From Alkaliphilus peptidifermentans DSM 18978 (lineage in GTDB: Bacteria; Bacillota; Clostridia; Peptostreptococcales; Natronincolaceae), in contig NZ_FMUS01000017.1 in the NCBI RefSeq assembly GCF_900101495.1, forward strand, positions 37,817 to 101,816: a DNA stretch of 64,000 nt, written 5' to 3'. The notes under the pieces are model-generated. The model had not been told where the DNA came from and did not search any database. It saw only the letters and a list, made by a program, of their open reading frames with translations. Each line of letters opens with the position of its first letter. The first letter of the stretch is position 1. The translations under genes were made by a program, and so were the position numbers. Positions 44,193 to 52,627 of this stretch are shown piece by piece.

Positions 44193-44576
44193 ATGGTGTA
44201 CTTCGGATGGGGTCAAGGAAAGATAAAAAGAAAAGCAGAAATCGTTGGGGAGGTTAAGCAAAGCCAAATGTTTAAGCCCAATTCGCAGGAATGGTTGCTA
44301 CAGAGGATAAACCCTAAGTGCGAAAACTGTAATAGTAATAGTCATTATATTATCGACAGATCGTTTATAAGGTTACTAGGGTTTGTGTCATTTGTAAAAA
44401 TGGAGGAAATTTTTAGAATAGTATGCCCTAATTGTCAAGAGACAATTGAGCTTGACATAGAAGAGTACATTGGAATTAAGCCATTTATTAAAATTAATAA
44501 ATTGTTAGATACAGGAAAAATAGACGAATATGAGTATAAAAACAGATTAAAGAAGATAGAAGAAAAAATAACATAG
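44193..44576 (+). CDS. Hypothetical zinc-ribbon-like protein
   Basis: A 127-residue cytosolic protein I do not recognise. It contains two CxxC knuckles, NPKCENCNSN (about 40-49) and VCPNCQETIEL (about 78-88), separated by about 35 residues, so a structural zinc ribbon is likely. A short helical, Lys/Glu-rich C-terminal tail follows (KIDEYEYKNRLKKIEEKIT), the SHOCT-like shape of some bacterial zinc-ribbon proteins. GGTGGAGGTG precedes the ATG. The gene is followed by a terminator that has been duplicated by an inserted element. Confidence 0.7.
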   Translation: MVYFGWGQGKIKRKAEIVGEVKQSQMFKPNSQEWLLQRINPKCENCNSNSHYIIDRSFIRLLGFVSFVKMEEIFRIVCPNCQETIELDIEEYIGIKPFIKINKLLDTGKIDEYEYKNRLKKIEEKIT

Positions 44577-44593
44577 CTTTGAAGCTTATAAAA

Positions 44594-44618
44594 AAAGACC
44601 GTATAAAAACGGTCTTTT
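44594..44618. terminator. Terminator hairpin, left copy of a duplicated hairpin
   Basis: AAAGACCG-TATAAAAA-CGGTCTTT with A- and T-rich flanks, a bidirectional terminator for the zinc-ribbon gene. The same 25 bases recur at 44772-44796 on the other side of the inserted element. Confidence 0.8.
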
Positions 44619-44770
44619 GAGGTTGTTGAAAAAGTCAACAATATCCAGACTGTTCAAAATTCTTCGGGATTCAAGGCGCAAGAAAACCCAGCGACTGCAG
44701 CGTATACATAATACGTAAAGGTGCTGGGTTTTTGCAGCAACGAAGAAGATGGAGGATTTTCAACAGTCTG
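44619..44770 (+). mobile_element. Foldback MITE-like element, family A, copy 2
   Basis: A ~152-bp insert nearly identical to 20991-21141 and in the same orientation on the + strand, beginning GAGGTTGTTGAAAAAGTC and ending TTTTCAACAGTCTG. By eye it differs at about four bases and one 1-bp indel. It carries the same internal AAAACCCAGC/GCTGGGTTTT pair and the same end hairpin. It lies between two identical copies of a terminator hairpin (44594-44618 and 44772-44796). It has no ORF. Confidence 0.78.
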
Positions 44771-44771
44771 G

Positions 44772-44796
44772 AAAGACCGTATAAAAACGGTCTTTT
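44772..44796. terminator. Right copy of the duplicated terminator hairpin
   Basis: Identical 25-bp copy of 44594-44618. It lies just after the end of the folT gene and still has T-rich flanks, so it probably terminates folT on the - strand. Confidence 0.8.
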
Positions 44797-44799
44797 AGA

Positions 44800-45357
44800 T
44801 TATTTGTTATCCCAATATTTAAAGTATTTTGATAGAAAAAATATTAAAACTATAGTAATTACTGTTACAATACCCTGAGCAAGTGCCCGTGCTGGTAACA
44901 GAACAAAAAAGCTATTTCCTAGTAACTGTGTTAGCCAATAGGTGTTTAAGCCAAGAGAAATAACTAGGTAAACAAGTACATTTGCCATTAGAATATTCAA
45001 AAATGAATATTTGTTTCTTTGGTTAAATGCTACAATCATTCCTGGTATAAGGCCAGTTAAAGCTGCACTTAGGGTAAAACCAGGATGAAAGCCACCTTGA
45101 GATAAAATCAATACTCCCAGCAAATCACTAACAACACCAGTTAGTGCACCAGCTATAGGCCCTAATAATATACCAGAAAGTATAATTGGTAGATTACCAA
45201 AGCCTAATCGAATACTACCTCCCGCCAGCATAATAGAGCCATAACGGGTTAAAACAATTGTAAGTGCAGATAGAAATGAAGCCATTACAAGCTTTTTGGT
45301 TGAAAGTTTACTGCTGGAATGAAATGTACCAACAGCAGTTTTTTGAGAGACTCCCAT
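44800..45357 (-). CDS. folT: Folate-family ECF transporter substrate-binding subunit (FolT)
   Basis: A 185-residue membrane protein with about six segments. Its core RYGSIMLAGGSIRLGFGNLP, GILLGPIAGALTGVVSDLLG and GFHPGFTLSAALTGLIPG is the pattern of FolT S-components, and a THF riboswitch sits directly upstream, which fixes the substrate as folate. S-components bind the vitamin and join the shared EcfA/EcfA'/EcfT motor, which is not in the window. GGGAGGTG precedes ATG 45357. A stable hairpin next to this site (45370-45408) may help the riboswitch control translation. Confidence 0.9.
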   Translation of the reverse strand: MGVSQKTAVGTFHSSSKLSTKKLVMASFLSALTIVLTRYGSIMLAGGSIRLGFGNLPIILSGILLGPIAGALTGVVSDLLGVLILSQGGFHPGFTLSAALTGLIPGMIVAFNQRNKYSFLNILMANVLVYLVISLGLNTYWLTQLLGNSFFVLLPARALAQGIVTVITIVLIFFLSKYFKYWDNK

Positions 45358-45369
45358 CTTTACACCTCC

Positions 45370-45408
45370 CTTCTCTTAAGTTAGGCAATTACCTCACATT
45401 AAGAGAAG
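45370..45408 (-). promoter_or_regulatory. Hairpin beside the folT ribosome-binding site
   Basis: On the - strand CTTCTCTTAA (45408-45399) pairs with TTAAGAGAAG (45379-45370), directly followed by GGGAGGTG. There is no T-run, so control of translation or of ribosome access is more likely than termination. Confidence 0.65.
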
Positions 45409-45429
45409 TTTGGTTTATCTCTCAAATGT

Positions 45430-45525
45430 GCAGCGGACGCAACATTATATCGCGAATGCATAATTCTTCGTTTAGGAGCAACTTCCCATCTCCTAACACT
45501 TAACGCATAATGTCTACTCTGCCTT
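45430..45525 (-). promoter_or_regulatory. Tetrahydrofolate riboswitch (THF-I)
   Basis: Read on the - strand, the segment begins GGCAGAGTAGACATTATGCG and contains TTAAGTG, GATGGGAAGTTG between complementary TTAGGAG and CTCCTAA arms, ACGAAG, and ends GTTGCGTCCGCTGC. This is the conserved THF aptamer (GAGTAGA...GCGTTAAGTG...GATGGG...ACGAAG...GCATCCGC-like). It lies between a promoter and folT, so folate import is switched by reduced folate. Confidence 0.93.
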
Positions 45526-45532
45526 CACCCCT

Positions 45533-45561
45533 ATAATACTATGAAAATAAAATTGTGTAAA
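45533..45561 (-). promoter_or_regulatory. Promoter of folT
   Basis: On the - strand TTTACA (45561-45556) and TATTAT (45538-45533) are 17 bp apart; the transcript would begin just before the riboswitch. Confidence 0.65.
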
Positions 45562-45716
45562 CTGTGAAATTTCTACAAAAAAAAATAAAATGGAAAAAGG
45601 TCTTTTTATGTTAGAATAAAGTGAGTAAATTTCAATATTTAATTTCATAAATTTTCAGCATAATTATTCAGCTTTCGACTATAACAATAATCAACAATAG
45701 TGAAAGGATTGTAGCA

Positions 45717-47096
45717 ATGAAAGAAATAAGTCAATCAACAATTACCATTCTTCTAATTGTAATTTTATCAGGAATACTTTTAGGAATAAGACTGTTTAAT
45801 TCGCCAGCCTATGGGCTAATCCTAGGAATTATTTTAGTTTATATTATAGCACGAAGGCAAGGCTACGAAAAAAGAAGTCTGTTAAAGATGATGGAGCTAG
45901 GTATACGTAAAGCGTCGATAATACTGGGGATAATGATTTTAATAGGAATGATATCTGCATTATGGATGATGAGTGGTACAATTCCAGCAATGATGCTTTT
46001 AGGGTTTCGTTATTTATCCAGTATGAATTTTCTTCTGGCAACCTTTTTAATAACCAGTGGAATTTCAATTGTTTTGGGGACAGCCATCGGTACCATGAGC
46101 ACTGTAGGGATACCGCTAATGGAACTGGGAAAAGCCATGGGTATGCCGTTACCCTTAGTGGCTGGAACTATTATTTCAGGGGCCTATTTAGGAGATCGAT
46201 CGTCACCAATGTCAAGTAGTGCCAATTTAGCTGCCAATATTACAGAGACAAAATTAATAGACATGCTGAAGCATATGTTGGACACACTACTTCCAGCTTT
46301 TTTCATAACAATTTTAGCTTATTATTTTATAGGAAGGCCCTATACCTTGCATGAGGCTGGTTTATACAGAATTCAGGAGACGCAGCAGCTTTTGACAAGT
46401 AGCTTTCAAATAGGATGGTTTTCTTTTATACCACCTATACTAATAATCATATTAGCCATAACTAAAGTTCCTATAGTTTACTGCATGTTGGCAGGACTAC
46501 TGTCAAGCATTGTATTGGTTTTTGTTCAGCAGGAGGTTTCTGCAGTATTTATAATTAAAGTACTTGTTTTTGGATATAGCCCTGATAATTTAGAACTATC
46601 AGCTATTTTGAAAGGAGGGGGTCTCCTCTCCATGAGAAATGTTATCTTAGTAATAGCATCCTCAACAGCATTAAATGGGTTATTAGAGTCGCTAAAAATA
46701 TTAGATGGAATAATGGAAAAATACCTGAAGGGAATTAAGCGGGCAGGCGGTCTTATTTTTAGAACAGTATTTTTAAGCTTTATGATGGCGGTTATGACCT
46801 GTAATCAGAGCTTAGCAATAATAATTCCCGGTAGATTTATGAAGAAGGAATTTGAAAAAAGAGGTATTTCTGCCAATACATTAGCTAGATCCATAGCCGA
46901 TACAGGTGCAGTGGTGGTTCCATTAATACCATGGAATGTTAATGCCATTGCAACGACATTAATACTAGGGGTTGGCACTTTGAATTATTTACCATATGCA
47001 TTTTTATGCTATTTGATTCCCCTTACTACTGTTATATATGGGTATTTAGGTTTTATACAATTAGAGAATAAGAAAAAGATTAATGAAAAAGCATAG
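45717..47096 (+). CDS. nhaC: Na+/H+ antiporter, NhaC family
   Basis: A 459-residue membrane protein with about twelve segments. ISGAYLGDRSSPMSSSANLAA is the central NhaC motif; SIADTGAVVVPLIPWNVNAIAT near the end is the second. NhaC proteins exchange sodium for protons and serve pH and sodium homeostasis, notably in alkaliphiles. GAAAGGATTG precedes ATG 45717. It is divergent from folT and appears to be a single gene. Exchange of an organic solute (as in the malate/lactate branch of the family) cannot be excluded. Confidence 0.9.
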   Translation: MKEISQSTITILLIVILSGILLGIRLFNSPAYGLILGIILVYIIARRQGYEKRSLLKMMELGIRKASIILGIMILIGMISALWMMSGTIPAMMLLGFRYLSSMNFLLATFLITSGISIVLGTAIGTMSTVGIPLMELGKAMGMPLPLVAGTIISGAYLGDRSSPMSSSANLAANITETKLIDMLKHMLDTLLPAFFITILAYYFIGRPYTLHEAGLYRIQETQQLLTSSFQIGWFSFIPPILIIILAITKVPIVYCMLAGLLSSIVLVFVQQEVSAVFIIKVLVFGYSPDNLELSAILKGGGLLSMRNVILVIASSTALNGLLESLKILDGIMEKYLKGIKRAGGLIFRTVFLSFMMAVMTCNQSLAIIIPGRFMKKEFEKRGISANTLARSIADTGAVVVPLIPWNVNAIATTLILGVGTLNYLPYAFLCYLIPLTTVIYGYLGFIQLENKKKINEKA

Positions 47097-47298
47097 TGAT
47101 TTTAATATTAGTAAAATATCATGGTTATTGAATAAAATATTTAATTTTTTGTACCTCCTTAAACTGCAATATCATGCTATCCAATTTTTATTATATGAAT
47201 AGAATACATTTTTTTATTTATTTCTACAAGTCTTTCTGATATTATAAGATAATGTAGAAATATGTAAAAATGGCACTTATAATTAAGGAGGAAAGTGA

Positions 47299-48561
47299 AT
47301 GTCAAAACAGAAACTTTATCGAGGTTGGATTGTGACAATAGCGGGGTTGGGAGTTAATCTTATGCTGGGGGTATTGTATGCTTGGGGGGTTATTTCGGCG
47401 GCATTGATAGATCAATTAAACTGGAATGCCACCATGACTCAGATACCATATATGGTTGCATGTGCTCTTTTCGCCCTCTCCATGGTTCCTGGTGGTCGAC
47501 TGCAGGATAAGCTAGGACCTAAACCTATTATTATGGCATCTGCTATTTTAGCAGGTATTGGTTTTATATTTTCTGGAATTTACCTAACAACAATAGGGCT
47601 GACTATATTTTTTGGTATTGTATTTGGAGCAGGTATGGGGATTGGTTATGCAGCACCCACACCAGCAGCGGTAAAGTGGTTTGACACTAAAAAAAGAGGT
47701 GTCATTTCAGGTATAGTAGTTAGTGGATTTGGATTAGCACCAGTGTATATTGCACCATTAACTACAAGCCTTTTAAATAACTATGGTATTAAAACGACTT
47801 TCTTCTTTCTAGGTATCGGATTTTTTACAGGAATTATGCTGTTAGCTCAATTTATCTCTAACCCACCTAAGGATTATGTACCTCAAGGTGCATCTCCAGT
47901 TGTTAAGAAAGCAGATACAAACAGCTTAAAGGTGGACTATGAATGGCAAGAGGTCTTGAAAACAAAGCAATTTTATCATTTGTGGATTATGTTCTGCTTC
48001 GGGACATTTGCAGGGCTACTAATTATCGGTCAACTGTCTAAGATTGGTCTTGAACAGGCAGGGATGAGAAACTCCTATATGTTAATTTCTATTTATGCCT
48101 TCTTTAATTTTGCAGGCCGCATAGGCTGTGGAGTTATCTCAGACAAATTGGGAAGAATGAAGACTTTGTTTATTATGTTTCTACTACAGGTGGCAGCATA
48201 TGTATTCTTCCCAAGCTTTAACACACCAGGAACCTTAATGTTTGGTATTGCAATAGTTGGCTTTACCTTTGGAGGAATGCTAACTATCTTCCCATCAGTT
48301 ACTGCTGACTACTTCGGTCTAAAAAACTTTGGAGTTAACTATGGACTGGTTATTACAGCATGGGGTATAGGTGGAGTATTTGGACCATTACTAGGTGGTA
48401 TTGTTAAAGACGTTACTAATGCTTATACCTTAAGCTATATCGTTTCAGGTGTCCTAAGCGCTGCAGGAGCTATTTTAACATTGTTTATTAAGGCTCCAAG
48501 TCCTGTTACTATCGAGGATGAAGAAACTAATATTGGAATGATGTTACAACAAAATGATTAA
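47299..48561 (+). CDS. OFA-family MFS transporter
   Basis: A 420-residue transporter of twelve segments. KLYRGWIVTIAGLGVNLMLGVLYAWGVI at the start and PGGRLQDKLGPKPIIM after helix 2 mark the oxalate/formate antiporter (OFA) group. It moves a small monocarboxylate such as lactate, formate or oxalate; the substrate is not resolved. AAGGAGG precedes the ATG. The terminator at 48572-48611 separates it from the convergent XRE gene, which may or may not regulate it. Confidence 0.88.
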   Translation: MSKQKLYRGWIVTIAGLGVNLMLGVLYAWGVISAALIDQLNWNATMTQIPYMVACALFALSMVPGGRLQDKLGPKPIIMASAILAGIGFIFSGIYLTTIGLTIFFGIVFGAGMGIGYAAPTPAAVKWFDTKKRGVISGIVVSGFGLAPVYIAPLTTSLLNNYGIKTTFFFLGIGFFTGIMLLAQFISNPPKDYVPQGASPVVKKADTNSLKVDYEWQEVLKTKQFYHLWIMFCFGTFAGLLIIGQLSKIGLEQAGMRNSYMLISIYAFFNFAGRIGCGVISDKLGRMKTLFIMFLLQVAAYVFFPSFNTPGTLMFGIAIVGFTFGGMLTIFPSVTADYFGLKNFGVNYGLVITAWGIGGVFGPLLGGIVKDVTNAYTLSYIVSGVLSAAGAILTLFIKAPSPVTIEDEETNIGMMLQQND

Positions 48562-48571
48562 AGATTAAATA

Positions 48572-48611
48572 AAAAAAAGTAGGATTCTTTCTTAAGAATT
48601 CTACTTTTTTT
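48572..48611. terminator. Bidirectional terminator between OFA and XRE genes
   Basis: AAAAAAAGTAGGATTCTT (48572-48589) pairs with AAGAATTCTACTTTTTTT (48594-48611), with one mismatch. Confidence 0.88.
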
Positions 48612-48635
48612 TATTTGATTATCTAATATATTAAT

Positions 48636-49094
48636 CTAACTTTTACCTTCATTTAATTGCTTCAGCGCAGATAGAGCCTCTTCTATATCTGTAGTACTCA
48701 TCCATCGTCTATAGACATCGTCCAGTATGCGATAATGATGGGAAATGATATTTTGCTGTATACGATAATTTCCTTCTACTAAAATGTCACCCCACCACAC
48801 TCTACCACCAAGGGTTTTCTCCTTTGGGAATAAAGGCTTAGAATGACCTATCACCTCAACTAGCTCTATTGGATCACCGCCAAGCAAAGCATGTAAGGTT
48901 TCACTATGACGAAAGAGAGTACATAAAACAACTGATGTGGCCCAGCTAGGTAAAATTCTTTCCTTCTCTATTTGAACCAACGTTTTTTTAGAGAGACCAA
49001 GGACATCAGCCATTTCATCTTGTGTATAACCACTTTCTATCCGTATCAATTTTATATTTTTCCCTATTATATCTATAAATGCTTTTCTGTCCAT
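48636..49094 (-). CDS. XRE-family transcriptional regulator
   Basis: A 152-residue protein. Residues about 12-50 form an XRE helix-turn-helix (IKLIRIESGYTQDEMADVLGLSKKTLVQIE). The rest is a conserved C-terminal region with LHALLGGDPIELVE and GGRVWWGDIL, VEGNYRIQQNIISHHYRILD; I know no function for it. It is convergent with the OFA transporter. The ribosome-binding site is a weak AAAGAGG before ATG 49094. Confidence 0.85.
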   Translation of the reverse strand: MDRKAFIDIIGKNIKLIRIESGYTQDEMADVLGLSKKTLVQIEKERILPSWATSVVLCTLFRHSETLHALLGGDPIELVEVIGHSKPLFPKEKTLGGRVWWGDILVEGNYRIQQNIISHHYRILDDVYRRWMSTTDIEEALSALKQLNEGKS

Positions 49095-49302
49095 AATAAC
49101 CTCTTTTTAAATAAAGAATTTTTGAAACTTATCAGGATGAAGCCTATACTAAGGAATACACTTTATTATCTACTATTATAGTGTAATATTACACAAATAA
49201 ATATAAAGTGTCAATTATGTAAGTGACGCTAAAGCAGAATAGAATAGAGGGCACAGCAATATAATTAATTAATGCTTAGGATTCATAAGGGGGGAATATA
49301 AT

Positions 49303-49995
49303 ATGGAAATTATACCTACTTTAGCTTTGCTGGCCCATCATATAGTAGTAGGACTATTTATATATGTGTTTTTATATAATAGGTTTTTAAAATCATATTG
49401 GACAGAGGAAGAGTTAGTGATAATAGACTATAAAGACAAAACAAAGGGAATAACTTTTCTAATGGCAGCTTACTACCTTGTAATCATTATTTCGATACTA
49501 TTAAGCCTTACCTATAATAATCAATTATCTAATCTACAATCAACAATAATAGGACAACAATACAATACTAAAACTCAGCGTCAGGAAGATACTAAACAGG
49601 AAGAATATATAAGCTTAATATCACAAGATATTGTCTTTACAGACGAGAATTATTTGGAAAATATTATTAAACTTATGTATAATTTCAATCAGTACCACGG
49701 TGGTGCAATTGAAATTTCAGGTTTTATTTATATGGAAGAAAGTAAAGATGAGCATAGCTTTATAATAGCAAGAGAAGTAATAACCTGCTGCGACGCTCAT
49801 GCAGAGATAATAGGAATACAATGCTATTGGGAAAATCAACTACCTAAGGAAAACTCATGGGTTAAAATTACAGGTTATTTACAATCAATTTATGCTTTTG
49901 ACGAGAAATTAAAAGGAGAGGTAAATCTACCTCTCATAATAGTGGATTCAATTGAAGAGATATTGCCTCCAGAAGATCCATATCTTTATCCATAA
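49303..49995 (+). CDS. Membrane-anchored protein with DUF1980-like (YcgQ C-terminal) domain
   Basis: A 230-residue protein. Two N-terminal membrane segments (about 6-28 and 50-70) are followed by a Gln-rich linker and a soluble domain from about 110 with AIEISGFIYMEESKDEHSFIIA-type strands, REVITCCDAHAEIIG and WVKITGYL. This pattern resembles the C-terminal DUF1980 domain of YcgQ/TIGR03943 proteins, which normally sit beside a YcgR/DUF318 permease. Here the neighbour (convergent) is a 10TM heavy-metal exporter instead. GGGGGGAATA precedes the ATG. Function unknown; a role in metal traffic is inferred from context. Confidence 0.65.
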   Translation: MEIIPTLALLAHHIVVGLFIYVFLYNRFLKSYWTEEELVIIDYKDKTKGITFLMAAYYLVIIISILLSLTYNNQLSNLQSTIIGQQYNTKTQRQEDTKQEEYISLISQDIVFTDENYLENIIKLMYNFNQYHGGAIEISGFIYMEESKDEHSFIIAREVITCCDAHAEIIGIQCYWENQLPKENSWVKITGYLQSIYAFDEKLKGEVNLPLIIVDSIEEILPPEDPYLYP

Positions 49996-50007
49996 TAGAT
50001 TAAATAC

Positions 50008-51318
50008 TTAAAATAGAAATGCTTTAAACTGGTCTAGGGTTGTTAAAAAAATATTACCAAGGCCTGTATTTATTTCAAACCAGTAGATAATTAATCCAAA
50101 TATAATTGCGGGGATTGTCGAAATCACAGTAGCCCATATGGCAGATCTTCTATCTATAGCAATAAGAGGAAGTAATGCATCACCATCCTGAGAAACAGCA
50201 TTTGCAAAGAGTGCAGCAAATGGAACTAAACCTCGTGTAAATAGAGTTACAAATATAATTTGAGGTCCACAACCAGGAATCAACCCAATAGATGCACCAA
50301 TAATTATAGAAAGAATACCTGTAGCCAGTAGCAATGTTTCGATGGTAGCTTCTCCTACTGCATAGTCTCCGCCACCCATTAGTAAAATCATCATTTCATA
50401 GGCTAAAAAGCCAACAAAAACCCAGGTTACAACAAAGGCTGTATCCTGTGCATTATGAATAAAGGTTTCCTTCAAAGACATAACCTTTAATTCCGTCTCT
50501 TCATGGGTGTCATCCCCAAGAAATTTTTTAGCCATAATCATCATAATGATGGAGAAAACAGTCCCTAAACCGCCAAATATAAGGCCCAAATTAGGAATGC
50601 TCCATTCATTAATTTCAATTTGGAATAATTGCATAACCCCCAATACTAAACCAACGGCGATGAAGCCCCAGTATAAATAGAAGGCATTGTGGGTAAAACG
50701 ATATCCAAATGTATCTGGGTGCTGGTGACCCTTGAGCTTATGATGTAACAATAGATCAATTTCATCCCCTTCTTCATGGCCAATATGATTAATCACAGGA
50801 CTTTCGCAGCTGCCATGTTTTCCACACTCATATTGCTGCATGGAGTGATCAAGGTTCGTATGAAGGGCATCAACCTTATCCTTCTTAAGCTTTCTTTCAT
50901 CGTATTTTTTTAGAATGCTGTTTCCCAGCCCTGTCATATCAACTATATAACCAGTAATTATTGCAACAAAAAATGACAATAAACTTATTATTAAGTACTG
51001 TATAGGATGACTGGCAATAATAACAAATGCAGAATCTCCCATAGTTGCAATTAGAGTTGCAACTACAGTACCAAAGGTAACAGCTTTTTTAAAGAATAAT
51101 GGCATAACAAATATAGCACCGCCACAGCCAGGAGTTAGCCCCAATAGGGCTCCAATTACGGGTTGCCATTTCTTTGAATTTTGAATAGTAGCTATAAAAC
51201 TACCAGATTTCCTATAATTAACATAACCAAACAATAACAATACTGCACCAACAAATGCTCCAACCTCTAGAAAAGCACCTTCAGCACTATCTAATATAAG
51301 CTCTAGCAAAATTGACAA
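50008..51318 (-). CDS. Putative 10TM heavy-metal (manganese/arsenic-type) exporter
   Basis: A 436-residue membrane protein with two homologous halves of about five segments. Each half has a Pro-Gly-Cys-Gly motif: ALLGLTPGCGGAIFVMPLFF and ASIGLIPGCGPQIIFVTLF. Between them is a soluble loop (about 150-220) rich in His, Cys and acidic residues (DHSMQQYECGKHGSCES, HIGHEEGDEID, HHKLKGHQH) suited to bind metal. This is the ArsP_2/DUF2899 layout, annotated as putative manganese transporter or 10TM heavy-metal exporter. It is the last gene of a - strand group with DUF1622 and YtaF. The metal is not known. Confidence 0.85.
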   Translation of the reverse strand: MSILLELILDSAEGAFLEVGAFVGAVLLLFGYVNYRKSGSFIATIQNSKKWQPVIGALLGLTPGCGGAIFVMPLFFKKAVTFGTVVATLIATMGDSAFVIIASHPIQYLIISLLSFFVAIITGYIVDMTGLGNSILKKYDERKLKKDKVDALHTNLDHSMQQYECGKHGSCESPVINHIGHEEGDEIDLLLHHKLKGHQHPDTFGYRFTHNAFYLYWGFIAVGLVLGVMQLFQIEINEWSIPNLGLIFGGLGTVFSIIMMIMAKKFLGDDTHEETELKVMSLKETFIHNAQDTAFVVTWVFVGFLAYEMMILLMGGGDYAVGEATIETLLLATGILSIIIGASIGLIPGCGPQIIFVTLFTRGLVPFAALFANAVSQDGDALLPLIAIDRRSAIWATVISTIPAIIFGLIIYWFEINTGLGNIFLTTLDQFKAFLF

Positions 51319-51379
51319 AAATAACCCTCCTTCCTATCCTGTCATTGATTATACCCCCATAAGAAGGAAAAAAACAATA

Positions 51380-51787
51380 TTATTTTTCTTTATTTTCTTT
51401 TTGCTTAAGCTTACGTTTATTCATAATACTTTCTCTGATTTCTTCATCCTGATGAATTTCCGAGGTGATTTCCCAATGTATTACATAGGTAAGAATAACC
51501 CTCAATACAATTATCGCTGCCAAAACCTTAATTTCATCCATAGTTCTAACTAAAATTGTTCGCAGTACCTCTCCGCCCAGTTTGAATTCTAAGCCTAAGG
51601 CTAGGCCCTTTGCTATTTCAATTTTAATACAAGTATCATTAAATTTTAGCCTTTCCTTAATATAATTTATGAAACCTCTTATGGCAGAGTAAGCAATAAT
51701 AAAAATCCCTATAACTTCAAGTACTAAAATAGTGTAAACAACTAATATTTCTAGATATACCTCCAAAACATTATGGGCAAAATCCAT
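51380..51787 (-). CDS. DUF1622 family membrane protein
   Basis: A 135-residue protein with three predicted membrane segments and the DUF1622 core IKIEIAKGLALGLEFKLGGEVLRTI followed by a charged C-terminal tail (residues about 110-135). Function is unknown. It lies between YtaF and the 10TM metal exporter on the same strand (61 and 57 bp gaps), so an operon related to metal or membrane homeostasis is possible. GGAGG precedes ATG 51787. Confidence 0.82.
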   Translation of the reverse strand: MDFAHNVLEVYLEILVVYTILVLEVIGIFIIAYSAIRGFINYIKERLKFNDTCIKIEIAKGLALGLEFKLGGEVLRTILVRTMDEIKVLAAIIVLRVILTYVIHWEITSEIHQDEEIRESIMNKRKLKQKENKEK

Positions 51788-51844
51788 TTTTTACCTCCTG
51801 CAGCTTGTGTTTTCTTTAGTATATCCAGTTTTGCATAAGCTCAT

Positions 51845-52483
51845 TTATTTAAAGATACGCAATAATCCTAGAAGAATTAATATACAGCCAGGTATAAAGG
51901 AGGTTTTATCTCTAAATCTATTGGATAGTAGCTTATTACCCAAGTTGATTCCAATAATTAAAAATAATAAATTCATTATGGCAACTAGAATCAGTGTTAA
52001 AGAGATAAGAGAAATAGATGCAATTGATACGGCTACACCCACAGCCAGAGAATCTACTGCTAAAGCAAAGCCCAGCAAAATTGCCTCTTTAGTATCAATA
52101 ATGCCAGATATATCACAATCCACCTTTGAAGGGTCTCTTAAAACATTAATTGCAATACCTAAAGATTTTATACTGATAATTGCAATCGAAGTAGGGTTAC
52201 GTAGCTCACATGGTGGATATCTATGGTTAAGCCAACCTTGAATTAAATACCATATACCTATTCCAATAATAATAATGGCTCCAGATAACTCTGCTATTGC
52301 TGGTGGAAAATATCTAGTTAAAAGGTTTCCTGCAAAAAAACCTATGCTTAGAAGTGACACAGATATTAAATCTAGAATAATTAAAGAGTGGAGGGGTACC
52401 TTAATGTTTCTAACTCCGTAGGCAAAACCAACGCTAAAGCTGTCAATGCTAATTGCAATAGCTATTAAAATAGCTTGAAGCAT
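51845..52483 (-). CDS. ytaF: Sporulation membrane protein YtaF (MntP-like)
   Basis: A 212-residue protein with six predicted segments in two repeats, each with an Asp motif: IAIAISIDSFSVGFAYG and GFALAVDSLAVGVAVS. This is the MntP (manganese exporter) fold; the cytosolic loop with RYPPCELRN and EAILLG are typical of the clostridial/bacillar YtaF group known from sporulation. It heads a - strand group with DUF1622 and the 10TM exporter. AGGAGGG precedes the ATG 52483. Metal export is inferred from the family. Confidence 0.88.
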   Translation of the reverse strand: MLQAILIAIAISIDSFSVGFAYGVRNIKVPLHSLIILDLISVSLLSIGFFAGNLLTRYFPPAIAELSGAIIIIGIGIWYLIQGWLNHRYPPCELRNPTSIAIISIKSLGIAINVLRDPSKVDCDISGIIDTKEAILLGFALAVDSLAVGVAVSIASISLISLTLILVAIMNLLFLIIGINLGNKLLSNRFRDKTSFIPGCILILLGLLRIFK

Positions 52484-52563
52484 AAATAACCCTCCTTATT
52501 TGATAATAGATATAATTACTTTATGCATATTACAAATCCATGGTGACTAATGTAGTAAAGAAG

Positions 52564-52593
52564 TTTACAAAGATATCAAATAAGTATTATAAT
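52564..52593 (+). promoter_or_regulatory. Promoter of the EamA transporter gene
   Basis: TTTACA (52564-52569) and TATAAT (52588-52593), 18 bp apart, about 35 bp before the start codon. Confidence 0.6.
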
Positions 52594-52627
52594 GAACTGA
52601 AAAGAACAAACAAAGGAGACATAATAG

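Noticed and set aside
51807..52241. Open frame of 144 codons on the + strand
   Set aside because: Antisense to ytaF; no Shine-Dalgarno and no recognisable motif.
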